The position numbers were made by a program, and so were the translations under genes. The notes beneath the pieces are model-generated. The model saw only the letters and a list, made by a program, of their open reading frames with translations, searched no databases and was not told where the DNA came from. Shown piece after piece: positions 11,163 to 21,969 of a DNA stretch of 64,000 bases. This DNA is from Boesenbergia rotunda (Eukaryota; Streptophyta; Magnoliopsida; Zingiberales; Zingiberaceae): assembly GCA_024364735.1 (NCBI GenBank), contig JAGFNQ010005186.1:294862-358861 (forward strand). The letters run 5' to 3'. Position 1 is the stretch's first letter; every line of letters starts with the position of its first letter.

Positions 11163-12201
11163 CAGGGCCGTACCTGAGATTTTGATGACCTGAGTCGAAC
11201 TTCAAAGAAAAGGGCCCTTTACAATGTTTTATTATTTTAATTTAAAAAATCATTCACATTTCAAAATATAATCCTCCTTTTAACACGTGATCAAAAAATT
11301 TTAACGTACCTAAGAAATATATAAGAAAATAAAAAATTAAATAACATGAATATTTTGAAACGTTACTGAAAAAATTAAACAAACAAAAAAATAGCTTATA
11401 ATACTCTCAAAAAAGCCATCTAACCACATTATTAGATAATCATGCTTATTAAGATGCTAAGAAAACTTGAGATAATCATACCAGGTTTACAGTATTTGAA
11501 TTTGATTCCACTGGTTGGATTTGCTTGGGGGATAGCTGGATAGTTTTGCAATTTGCAGAAGCTCTATCTCCAGCCTCCAAGTATCAATTCGGCAATTCCT
11601 TTACTCCTTTAGGAAATTAGATGTGGTGGATAACAGAAAAGTTGAGAGAGTTTACTCGAACAATCTGAAAAGGAAAAAGAAAATTGCATAACTGAACTAT
11701 CAAATTGTTGCGAAGCTAGATGGGCAGATGGCTATTTCGATTATTCTATATCATGATTCATGAACAGTTACCTCCTTGTAGTTGCAGACAGAGAAAGACG
11801 AGGGCAATGGACATTACCTGCTCCCTTGGCGATAGCAAATTGAATGGTGGTCAGCCCCACCAACAAAGGAGATCTCCCAGTCCCAAACGAAATCACAAAT
11901 TGGGGAATATTGGGGCAACTGGGCAAGGAGAGTCGGAGAAGGACTGAAGGAGACGAGGAGGAGCTCACGGCGAATCGACGATGGGATGAGAAGAGAAGAT
12001 GAGCCGGCGAGGAAGACTCACGGTCACGGCGTCGGCGAGTCGGCGATTTGGGCGAGGCACGGGAAAAAAACTAGGGCAAGCAAATTAATTAGGGAGAAGT
12101 TTAAAATAAAATATAATATTAAATAAAAAAAAAATTTGGGCCCCTTAAAAAATTGGGCCTGAGGCGAGCGCCTCTTGGGCCTCGCCTCAGGTCCGGCCCT
12201 G
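11163..12201. mobile_element. hAT-type element with perfect 8-bp target duplication
   Basis: The 1,039-bp element sits between exact 8-bp copies of AGCTTCGG (11155-11162 and 12202-12209). Its ends are inverted: CAGGGCCGTACCTGAG on the left and the inverse of CTCAGGTCCGGCCCTG on the right, one mismatch. CAGGG termini with an 8-bp duplication are typical of hAT elements. No hAT transposase domain is present, so it is non-autonomous. It lies inside the left TIR of the larger element and so is younger. Confidence 0.85.
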
Positions 12202-12240
12202 AGCTTCGGAAGACTTTGGACAGAAGTTACATTGGTGCAG

Positions 12241-13788
12241 AGTTTTAGACCACTTTAAAAATTTAACTCTTTAACAAAATTAACTGATGAATCAGCTTAG
12301 GTGATATTAGCATTCATTTGCATGCAAGGTTCATGACTAAAATGCAAAAGTAAAACTAGTTAAAATATCTAAAAAAAAGAAAAAAAAAAATGAAAGGCAT
12401 GAAATCAACATCCCATAAAAATCTAAATGTCACATAATATTCATATTGTCTAACTAACATATATATAATTGGGAAGGAAAGAAAAAAAGTCATTGCTTTC
12501 TTAGTAGCAATCAAAAATTTCATGAACCTAACATCGGGTGTACTCTTAAACTCCTCAATATTAGACAATGCACTAACATGGAGAAAGACTCCTAAAATGC
12601 TTTCAATTTTAATTGTCCTCCCTTCACCAATAGGCAAATTAGTCTCTTTAGGTAGCCATAGTGGATGATTCACCAAAGTTGTGGCACCACTAGGGAATTT
12701 TAGTAAGCACAACAACACTCTCATCGGCTCTTGAAAATCCCCTAATGTCAAAATTCTAACGACACTCTGTTTAGTTTCTCAAACAAATCCTTCAAAACCA
12801 GTTCCACATTTCTATCATTCCCATCCATGAATGAAACCCGGAGGGGTGTAGACGTCGCTGCCCAAATTATCTATTGGGGTTGTGTGTTCAATCATCATTG
12901 ACATCAAATCAGAGGTAGCTAAACCACCCCGCTGATCACCTATAGTCAACATTTTACTCGCAAGGTACCTAAGGGTGAGCAAAAATTCGGTTAAACCGAA
13001 CAAAATAATTGAATATTAAATTTCGGTTCGGTCTATTCGGTAATTCGGTTTTTTTCCTAAAAAAATTAGTTAATTCGGTTCGGTTTCGATTTTCAACTTT
13101 CCTATTCGGTTAAACCGAATATACCGAATTAACCGAATTTTTTACCCAAAATTAATTTTTTTATTTTAAAAAATGATTTTTATTTAAAACAAACTGAATT
13201 TTATTTTTAAAATATTTTTTTGGATAATTTGGTTAATTCGATTAATTCGATTAAAAACCGAATTAACTGATAAAATATTGGTTCGGTTTGTTCGATTTTT
13301 TTTTAATTCGGTCATTTCAGTTTGATCGAAAAAAATCGGTTCGGTTCGGTTTTGCTAATTCGGTTCGATTCGGTTCGGTTTTAACCGAATGCTCACCCTT
13401 AAAGGTACTTACAATTGATGATAATTAACTTCTGCGTGAACGTGATGGCCGACTTAATCATCGATTGATCAGAGTCATTGGACGCAATCATTCTCAACTG
13501 GTCACATGTTTAGCGGTAACAACCAACCAGGTAGTGGAAGGCATGCTCCGGGAGTTACCAGTAAGCCAGTGAATAAGGATCCTCTCAATGATAGATAGAT
13601 CCTGGCTGGTTGAAGTGAGCTCTACAAAAAATAGATTAGAATTGGAGGAGGGTTTTTGGAGCATGACTAGAAAAACCTTCCTAAAGATAATGTCGTCCAC
13701 GATATATTTGGCCGCCATTGGATCGACAGCGCTCGCAATGCTAAAGTGGGAGAAATATCTGAGATGTCACAAGAAGTGGTTACGGCTG
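12241..13788. other. Internal region of the long-TIR element with unidentified coding-like pieces
   Basis: On the minus strand, frames at 12356-12751 (contains KFPSGATTLVNHPLWLPKET), 12815-13003 (contains MMIEHTTPIDNLGSDVYT) and 13494-13718 have protein-like composition and are less AT-rich than the flanks. I do not recognise a family, and no continuous gene can be drawn. They may be captured host exons or a decayed element protein. The segment 12241-12490 is a diverged copy of 16850-17160. Confidence 0.3.
12970..13401. mobile_element. MITE rich in TTCGGTT/AACCGAA, hAT-type
   Basis: The 432-bp element has terminal inverted repeats TAAGGGTGAGCA/TGCTCACCCTTA and is flanked by AAGGTACC and AAGGTACT (12962-12969 and 13402-13409), an 8-bp target duplication with one mismatch. 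The interior is a dense patchwork of TTCGGTT and its complement, so the strand can fold extensively. It is nested within the larger long-TIR element. Confidence 0.75.
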
Positions 13789-14470
13789 CACCAATGTAAC
13801 TTCTGTCCAAAGTCTTCCGAAGCTTACATGTTTTATATATTACAAATTTATTAAGCAAAAATAATTTTAAACAAGTGCACAAACTCTGTTGTTTTGACCT
13901 AACACTGTCGCTAATATACCTTGGTGGATAATGCCAAGGAAGAAGAGGCTGAAACACCCACAGACCTTTTTCCTGTCATTATCAAAAAAATAAACCTTGG
14001 TAAAAATCCTAACCCCTACTTTGGAGAGTGCCGATCAGTCTGGACTTCAACACAACCACTTAAAGCCACCTCAGGGACACACGCAAACACTTTGGAGACT
14101 TCCCTAGGGTTTTGGTTGGAGGGAGGGATTCGGAGGATGAGCTTGCGACTAAAGCACAGCTAGAGCGCGCACAATGTCCTCCACCTTCGACAATAACAAT
14201 TACGTTGTAGCGCTGAGAGCGAAAGAAGAAAAATTGGACTCCCTGGGGCATCCGATCCACAAAATATTATTTTAAAATGAGACAACTGATAAAGTGGTTC
14301 GGATGTCTCGAAACTGTGAATTGAGAAAGACATTTCTTGGCGGGAGGGGTATAAGAAGAAGTTCACGAAAATGGATGCGCCGTTTGGTAAAAATGAAACT
14401 ATGATACATCTTTTGGTAATACCAATTCTTAGGTACGCTCTTTGATAAAAAGCCGAAACGATTTTCATAT

Positions 14471-16849
14471 ACAATGTATTAAAAATTTTAATATAAAAGA
14501 CATAGATCAATATCATATGTAAAATTTGATATACTAAAACTTCGATATATCGAATTTTTTAATATGGTATAAATTTTATATTGTTCATAATAAAAAATTC
14601 GGTATATTAAAATTTTGGTGCAGTATCCATAGAATACGTACCTTCTATATCAAAATTATAAAAGAAAAAAATATATTTATCCAATTATCTACTAATTAAA
14701 TAATAAATGCATTTGATGATGGATAAAGGAATAAATATAATATAATGATAAATAGAAATATGAACAGAAATAATAAAAATTATAATTATTCAATTATCAG
14801 TTTTGTATATATTTTCATATATATTGAAAAGTATTAAATCTTTATTGATATCAATATCAAAAAATTATGTAGATATAATACCGTATAGACATATATCAAA
14901 ATTCACAATCTTAGTTCTACATTGAGATTCATCAATATGTCCGAACTTGAATATTATAATGAATCAACTTACAAACATGAAATACTTAAAATATTAAATC
15001 TCATATTGATATCGATATCAAAAAATTAGGTACGATATTATATCGAAGTTCACAATCTTAGTTCTAGTATCACTGAATTAAGATTCATAAATATGCCCGA
15101 ACTTGCATATGATAATGGATCAACCTATAAACATGATTAACAAATTAATACTTTTTAAGAAAAATATTAAATTTCATACTAATATGGATATCAAAAAAAT
15201 TAGATATGATACAATACCATGTCAACATATATAGAAATTCACAATTTTAGTTTTAGAATCAAATGGGATTTTGTCCTAATTTTTCTCTATTCCCATGACT
15301 CACAATCGTCGGTAATGGTTGACGATTCATCCGATCGCCGATCGGACACCATTAACGATATCTGATCGTCGTCCTGAATCAAACGATATCCTGGGAGAAT
15401 AGTGAACCGGTCAGGATCGCATCAATTGCGATCTCACCAGATTCGACAGTGAATCCAGTGAGATCACAATTGCGGTAATCTCCAACGGATTCACCGTACC
15501 TTCCGGGATATAGTTTGATTCGGGAGAACGGCCGAAGACCGTTGGTGGTGTCCGATCAGCGATCGAACGAATCACTGGCCATTGCAAGTGATTATGGAAC
15601 ACAGGACAGAGAGGACTCTGGGACTGAGGATTTGGCTCACCGAATTAAGATTTAAAAACATTCCCGAACTTACATATGATAATGTATCATTTATAAATAT
15701 GATTAACAAATTAATATCTTTTAAGAAAAATATTAAATCTCATACCGATATCGTATCAAAAAATTAGGTACGATATAATACCGTATCGACATATATCGGA
15801 GTTCACAATCTTAGTTCTAGTATCAATAAATTAAGATTTACAAACATGCTTTTGCATATGATAACGGAAAACCTATAAACATGATTAATAAATTAATACA
15901 TTTTAAAAACAAATAAATATAGAAAAAAAAGGCAAATAAGTTAACAAAAATTTATACATGTAAAATTAACTTTTTTTTGGAAGATTACTTGCTGACTATT
16001 AGAAACATTGTTATCTATGTTTTTTTTTTTTTTGAAGAATCTCATTAATAATGAAGCAATTTATTTATCTATAGAAATAAAAAAAATCAACAAAAACCAG
16101 TCACGGTTAGATACTTGATTCATTGTTAAACAAAATATAAGAAAATACTTCAAACAACAGTATATCATATCAATTTTTTAAGAAAATTTTGATTAAATAA
16201 AAGATGGCATACAACTTCTAGAATTAGAAAATAGAAAATTCTCTGAAATGGTCAAAAGAGGTCACAAAAGAATATACATAAATAAAATAATATAAACACG
16301 GGAATCAAATAGGTAGAAAGAAAAGAAATAATTTTGGACATTTCTGTCTATAACATATTGGTCGAACAAAATATACATCATAACTATAATTAAATATAAA
16401 ACAAGTCAAACATATTGGCCGATGAGTACCGATTCGGATACAGTATAAATATGTTTCATTTCCAATACATAGATAAAGAAATGATATCATATAAAAAATA
16501 TATAACGATATTTTAAATTTTTGGTATAACGATAAATAATATACTGAAACTTTGATATTTTAAATTTTCGGTATATTATAAATGTCATATCGATTATATT
16601 AAAAATTTCAATATAATTTTGATATTGTATTGATACAATACTGTTTTACCGAAAGAAAAAAGCTTGGTACCCTTAAAATAATAATAGTCCATACCATCTC
16701 TTATAATTTTATTTATAAGAGAATTTAGTTGGTCTTTCGGTATATATCAAAAAATATTAAATTTCATATCGATATCAAAAATTTCGGTATGTATAATATC
16801 ATATCCAAAATTTTGATATATCCTTAATGTTAACATCAAATTAACACAA
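14471..16849. repeat. AT-rich region with dispersed repeats of a TATCGATATC-containing unit
   Basis: A unit of about 160-180 bp recurs at roughly 14830-14960, 14980-15140, 15160-15262 with 15640-15670, and 15700-15860. It contains ATATTAAATCTCATA, GATATCAAAAAATTAGGTAC and TTCACAATCTTAGTTCTAG. Copies are diverged. No coding sequence is seen. The third copy is split by the insertion at 15263-15635. Confidence 0.6.
15263..15635. mobile_element. Small foldback element inserted in the repeat array
   Basis: The two halves are imperfect inverted repeats. GATCGCCGATCGGACACCAT on the left pairs with the inverse of the GTGGTGTCCGATCAGCGATC region on the right, and CCTGAATCAAACGATATCC pairs with the inverse of a GGGATATAGTTTGATTCGGG segment. 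It is GC-richer than its surroundings and interrupts one copy of the dispersed repeat. A possible 3-bp target duplication (TCA) is too short to be decisive. Confidence 0.6.
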
Positions 16850-17160
16850 CTAAACTGAATATCAGATGAGACACCAATTATGCTATGAATTTAACTATTT
16901 AATAAAGCCAAACTGATGAACCGACCTAGTTGGTATTAACATGTTTGTAGGAAAGTTTCATGGTTATAATATAAAAGTAAAACTAGTACAAATATACAAC
17001 AATAAATTAAAATATCAATTGCATGGAATCAACATCTCATGCATAAAATCTAAATGTCATTTTCTATATGTTATTAAGTTAATTTACACACAATATTCAT
17101 ATTGTTTAACTAGCAAACATATAAGTGAGAAGGAAGGAAAAAGGAAAAATCTAGAATGCT
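16850..17160. repeat. Diverged copy of the segment at 12241-12490
   Basis: Ordered matches with 12241-12490 include AAAAGTAAAACTAGT, GGAATCAACATC versus GAAATCAACATC, AAAATCTAAATGTCA, AATATTCATATTGT and AAGGAAGG. They run in the same orientation, so this is an older duplicated or transposed segment. Its function is unknown. Confidence 0.55.
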
Positions 17161-17694
17161 TTCTTAGTTGAAAACATGCATATTTTTAGGAGGGAAAAGA
17201 GAAAAATCTTCAGCAGAGATGGCAAAAGCTTCTTGGCTGCCATTAGGTGACAACGCAAGGGTTTTTGTTCAAGTGAAGAGACTTTAAATGGATTGGGATT
17301 TAAGATGTTAGAGCATAAGGGGTCATAAAGAGTGATTTGTTATCTTCAATTTTAAATTCTTTGCATTTAAATAGGTAGAGATAGACTTTCCCATGGTACT
17401 CTACTTAGTGCAAACCTAGGAAAGTGAGTAAAATGTCAGTTAAATTGAATTAAATTAAATCAAATTCATCTCTCTAGATTGAAATTGAGAGTTTAAAATT
17501 TGTAATTTCATAATTTGTGACTTTATTGAGTCTCTATTTAATAGAGATTTTAATTCATTAAATTTTTGACCAATTTAACAAATATTTTATCGGTTTTGTT
17601 TATTCTTTTTACAAAAGTTTAATCGGTTCAAATAAATAAAAAGATTAATTTATTTGATTCCGATTTAAATAGTTTAATCAATTTAATTATTAAT

Positions 17695-17890
17695 AGATTG
17701 CTCATCCTAATTTAAAAAAAAAACATTATTCATAGATTTGATATATATATTCTTTAATTATTAATAGATTGCTCATCCTAATTTAAAAAAATATTATTCA
17801 TAGATTTGATATATATATTCTTTAATTATTAATAGATTGCTCATCCTAATTTAAAAAAATATTATTCATAGATTTGATATATATATTCTT
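17695..17890. repeat. Tandem repeat, about 70-bp unit, nearly three copies
   Basis: Copies begin at about 17695, 17766 and 17834 with AGATTGCTCATCCTAATTTA and run through TTCATAGATTTGATATATAT. They are almost identical apart from A-tract length. No coding content. The surrounding 17160-18380 is AT-rich without a gene. Confidence 0.85.
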
Positions 17891-18379
17891 ATTGTAAATT
17901 AGGGATATCGTTGTTAAGAGGCATGGACAATATGGTTTCAGATTCCTAAAATAACAATTTGAATTAAATTATGCACCATAATTAAAACAAGTAGCAAAGT
18001 ATATCTGAAAAATAATCAAGTAATTCGGATTTTATATTGGATGAGTAAAATTTAGATTAAATTAAATTAACTGATATAATTGATTGATTTGGTTAATTTT
18101 GAAATTTATTTTTTAAAAAATATTGATTATTCTGGTCGATTTGATCTCTATTTAAAAATTTTGAATTTGATTAAACCAATTCAATTGAATTCCGATACAT
18201 CTAATTCGAAAATTATGATTCAATCTTTTAATGACGTAAATTATGATTCTCTTTTAATTTAATTTAATCATAATTTTAATTATTTTAGTTTTCGACCCAT
18301 TTAATTTATGGTTATTTTATCAATTTAACTTATTTAATTTTTTTAATAAAAAATTGATTTAAAATATCAATTTATTCTA

Positions 18380-18438
18380 TTTATATATCGGTTCCATTGT
18401 TAATTGCCCACTTCATCCAACCCGCTCTCCCCACAGTC
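18380..18438 (+). promoter_or_regulatory. Probable core promoter and 5' UTR of the PPR gene
   Basis: TTATATATCGG at about 18380 is a TATA-like element 50-60 bp before the ATG chosen at 18439. This would place transcription start downstream of the TTG that opens the longer frame at 18397. The ATG context (GTCATGGC) is a good plant start context. Promoter function is inferred. Confidence 0.4.
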
Positions 18439-20367
18439 ATGGCATCGCCGTTAACTCTATCTTCGTCTGCGTTCCAAATTCCAACGTCGCTTCCTCGCGG
18501 CAACGTCAACGCCGACATCGCCGCCTCTCAAAGCTACAAAGAGGCACCTGATTTGCAATTTTCCACGCCCTCTCAGCTGCAGCAGCTCCACGCCCGTCTC
18601 ATCAAGTCCGGCCTCCCCCTTTCTTCCTCCCTCTCCATCTCGCTCACCCGCGTCGCCGCGGTCTGCGCGCTCTCCTCCCCCTCCGACTTCTCCTACGCCC
18701 GCCGTGTCTTCCTCTTATACGGAGCCGCCCCTTCCGAGACACTCCTTTGGAACACCCACCTCAACACCCTCTCTTCCTCCTCATGCCCTGCCAAAGCCCT
18801 CGCACTCTTCTCCCGTCTCAGCTTCGCCGGCGTCCTTCCGGATTCTTTTACCTTATCCTTCGTGCTAAAAGCCTGCTCCCGCTCTCCCCTTTCGCTGCTC
18901 CTTGGCCGCGCCGTCCACTCCCTAGTCGAGAAACTAGGCTTCCGCTCCGACATTTTTCTCCTTAACACTCTCGTTCACATGTACGCCTCCCTCGGTGACA
19001 CGGCTTCCGCGAGACTTCTCTTCAATGTCATGCAGGCGAAGGACGTGGTCACCTGGAACATCATGATCACACATTACACGAAGACAGGCGAAATGGTGGT
19101 CGCACAACAGCTGTTCGACTCTATGCCAGAGAGGAGCGTCCGTTCATGGACGGCGATGATCGCAGGGTATGTCCAGTGGAAGAATCCTAATGAGGCTCTC
19201 CGGTTGTTCCGCGACATGGAAACCACCGGCATGCAGCCAAATGAGGTGACGGTGGTCGCCGTGCTCGCGGCCTGTGCTGACCTCGGAGAGCTCGATTTGG
19301 GGAAGCGGATCCATGCGTTCGCAGTGCAATGCTCACTCCACAAGAACAATGTGCGCGTCTGCAACACGCTGATCGACATGTACATCAAGTGCGGGTGCCT
19401 GCAGCTGGCTCGGCAAGTCTTCGATGAAATGGCTGAGCGAAGCGTGGTGTCATGGTCAGCAATGATTGGTGGGCATGCGATGCACGGGCAAGCTGAGGAA
19501 GCATTGGAGCTCTTTTCCAAGATGGAGGAAGCTAGCGTTGAGCCAAACGCAGTCACATTTGTGGGGCTGCTTCACGCCTGCAGTCATATAGGACTGCTGC
19601 AGGAGGGAAGGCAGTTCTTCAGGAGCATGACCGAAGACTATGGCATTGTCCCTGAGATCGAACATTATGGCTGCATGGTTGACCTCCTCAGTCGCGCAGG
19701 GCTCCTCGAGGAAGCCAGGGAGTTCATAAACAAGATGCCAATCGAGCCCAACAGTGTTGTCTGGGGAGCACTACTGGGAGGAGCCAAAGTCCACAAGAAT
19801 ATCAAAATGGGAGAAGAGGCAATTCACAATTTGATGAAATTGGACCCTCGTAACGATGGCTATTATGTCGTTCTATCGAACATCTATGCCGACGCAGAGC
19901 GATGGGAGGATGTGGCTAAGATTCGACGGATGATGAAGGATCGAGGATTGAAGAAGACTCCAGGATGGAGCACAATTTCCTTGGATGGAGTTGTGCATTC
20001 TTTCGTAGCCGGTGAGAGTGATCATCCGCAAATTGAGGAGATCCACAGGAGTTTAGACGAACTGTTGGAGAAGTTGAGGCATTGGGGTTATGTTCCTGAT
20101 ACATCAGCAGTATTGCTTGACATGGATGAGAAGAACAAGGAACGTGTGCTCTATCGCCATAGCGAGAAGTTAGCAGTTGTGTTTGGGCTAATGAACACTA
20201 CCGACGGCACACCCATTAGGATTATGAAGAATCTCAGAGTTTGCAGTGACTGCCATGCTGCATTGAAATTGATATCTGAGCTTACTAACCGCGAAATTGT
20301 AGTCCGAGACCGAAACAGGTTTCACTCGTTCAAACTCGGGTCCTGTTCTTGTAAAGATTATTGGTAG
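18439..20367 (+). CDS. Pentatricopeptide repeat protein, PLS class with E and DYW domains
   Basis: An intact intronless gene encodes about 642 aa. It belongs to the PLS-DYW class of organelle RNA-editing factors, which bind a site upstream of a target cytidine in chloroplast or mitochondrial RNA; the DYW domain supplies the cytidine deaminase. The Ser/Thr-rich N-terminus is a likely organelle-targeting peptide. PPR motifs follow from about residue 55 (DIFLLNTLVHMYASLG, DVVTWNIMITHY, SVRSWTAMIAGY, CNTLIDMYIKCG, SVVSWSAMIGGHAMHG, NAVTFVGLLHACSHIG). An E/E+ region with a PGWS box comes next. The DYW domain shows HSEK, CSDCH and the C-terminal CSCKDYW, so the zinc-binding HxE and CxxC residues are kept. 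GC content falls from the 5' to the 3' end, as in many monocot genes. Target site and organelle cannot be told from sequence. Confidence 0.95.
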   Translation: MASPLTLSSSAFQIPTSLPRGNVNADIAASQSYKEAPDLQFSTPSQLQQLHARLIKSGLPLSSSLSISLTRVAAVCALSSPSDFSYARRVFLLYGAAPSETLLWNTHLNTLSSSSCPAKALALFSRLSFAGVLPDSFTLSFVLKACSRSPLSLLLGRAVHSLVEKLGFRSDIFLLNTLVHMYASLGDTASARLLFNVMQAKDVVTWNIMITHYTKTGEMVVAQQLFDSMPERSVRSWTAMIAGYVQWKNPNEALRLFRDMETTGMQPNEVTVVAVLAACADLGELDLGKRIHAFAVQCSLHKNNVRVCNTLIDMYIKCGCLQLARQVFDEMAERSVVSWSAMIGGHAMHGQAEEALELFSKMEEASVEPNAVTFVGLLHACSHIGLLQEGRQFFRSMTEDYGIVPEIEHYGCMVDLLSRAGLLEEAREFINKMPIEPNSVVWGALLGGAKVHKNIKMGEEAIHNLMKLDPRNDGYYVVLSNIYADAERWEDVAKIRRMMKDRGLKKTPGWSTISLDGVVHSFVAGESDHPQIEEIHRSLDELLEKLRHWGYVPDTSAVLLDMDEKNKERVLYRHSEKLAVVFGLMNTTDGTPIRIMKNLRVCSDCHAALKLISELTNREIVVRDRNRFHSFKLGSCSCKDYW

Positions 20368-20901
20368 GTGATTGAAGACCAAATCTGCATATGAATATCT
20401 TAGTTTAAAATTTTATTTTTTGGTCAAAAATAAATAATAAACACTGATATTAACTATTTTACATGACTATTCACTGTCACAATTTTGAAATTAAAAATCT
20501 TGATCAAAATTGTTCAACTATGTCTAGGAATATCCTGAAACCCATAAAACTAAACCAAAAATGGAATTATTATTATTATTATTATTATTAACAATAGCAT
20601 ATCTGAAGAATAAAATATATAAATTGAGAAGGGAGATGACATTTCAAAATCTTTCTTTGGGCATATGAAATCAATACATTGCAGAATCCAACTGCCTGCT
20701 CTCAAATAGAACTCCATTGCAAAAACATGATAACAAGATGTGGAAAAGTGAATGCAGAAACGTGGAGATCTCTCTCAAATTTACACGAGATTAACTATTT
20801 CATCGTACTTGCTATACGACAATTACAAAAGCTAGCTTATGGATCATCATTAGTTTGGGTTTAGCTCTTCGCATGATGACTAGGAAGAATAAGATCCACG
20901 G
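20368..20901. other. Intergenic spacer with an ATT microsatellite
   Basis: This is the region between the convergent ends of the PPR gene and the ClpB-like locus, presumably holding both 3' UTRs. An (ATT)n run lies at about 20566-20590. No gene is seen. Confidence 0.6.
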
Positions 20902-21666
20902 TCAACGACTAGGCAAGGCCGCCTCCTGGCCCTCGAAAGAAGACTTACCCGTAGTGGCAACTGGGTCCTTCTTCAGGAACACTAACCTTCGTTGAGGAAG
21001 CTGACCATTGGAGAAATTTGTGACTTCGGTGTCCACCAATATATTATCCTCGTCCTTAAAGTCTCCCATCAGAATACCCTTTGCCAGTTCATTCTTCACG
21101 TTCTGTTGAATGACGCGCTTCACTGGCCTAGCACCATAGTTGGGATCGTACCCAAGGTTTCTGAGAAACTCCACGGCTGCTTTAGTCACCTGAATTCTGA
21201 TATTCTGATCTGCAACTCGCTTTTGCACTCTTTCCAACTGCTCACGCAATTTAATTATAGTGAGTAGCAGAAGCATGAAATGATAAAGTTGGTTTATGCT
21301 GACGATACAAAATCTATTAAATGGTTCATCGTGTATTAACTACTAAGTAGTTTTTTTTTTCAAGCTCCATAAAAGATGTGATATCAGATATGTCGATAGC
21401 TATAATGGTCAAGTACCTGAACTAGTTTTTTTTTTAAAGAATGTTTTGATAATCGGAATCCATACCTGTAAGTTCACAATGCTGCTTATTTGTTCACTGT
21501 CTAGGGGCTGGAAAACAATATACTCGGCAACACGATTCATGAATTCAGGACGAAAGATGGACTTAGCAGCATCCATCACTCTCTGCTTGATAGCCTCATA
21601 CGTGGAATCCCTTGATTCTGAGTCATCGTTCATATTTAAGATGTACTGGGAACCAACATTGGATGT

Positions 21667-21685
21667 CCGGCCCTGTCATCGTTCA
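21667..21685. other. Templated 19-nt filler in the ClpB pseudogene exon
   Basis: Relative to the ClpB coding frame, 19 nt replace 6 nt between codons for TVI and MTSNVG, adding a stop and a frameshift. The patch is made of two local copies. TGTCCGGCCCTGT (21665-21677) repeats 21710-21722, and GTCATCGTTCATAT (21675-21688) repeats 21622-21635. This is the pattern of templated insertion during microhomology-mediated end joining. Confidence 0.75.
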
Positions 21686-21969
21686 TATAACTGTGTCTGT
21701 GAAACTCACTGTCCGGCCCTGTGAATCAGTCACCCTACCATCATCCAGAATTTGAAGGAAAGCATTGAACACATCAGAATGAGCCTTCTCAATCTCATCA
21801 AACAATATAACTGCATAAGGCCTCCGGCGAACAGTCTCAGTCAACTGTCCCCCCTCTTCATATCCAACGTAGCCTGGTGAGGCTCCAATCAATCTTGAAA
21901 CTGTGTGCTTCTCCATGTACTCACTCATGTCTATTCTCACTAAAGCTTCTTCTGTGTTAAACATATAAG

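Larger units (their letters stand above)
10515..14461. mobile_element. Long-TIR Mutator-like element, 3.9 kb, non-autonomous
   Basis: The element is flanked by the 9-bp repeat TTTTCATAT (10506-10514 and 14462-14470), the size expected for Mutator-like transposons. Its arms are inverted copies of about 680 bp: 10515-11162 plus 12202-12240 on the left, and about 13789-14461 on the right. The left arm is interrupted by a separate hAT-type insertion (11163-12201). Similar short open frames occur in both arms (minus 10816-11058 and plus 13921-14163), which is a consequence of the inverted repeat and not two genes. The inside (12241-13788) holds unidentified sequence and another MITE. No transposase is recognised. 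Confidence 0.7.

Noticed and set aside
18397..18438. Longer PPR frame beginning at a TTG
   Set aside because: Plant nuclear genes start at ATG. The TATA-like element at 18380 and the good ATG context at 18439 favour the shorter protein.
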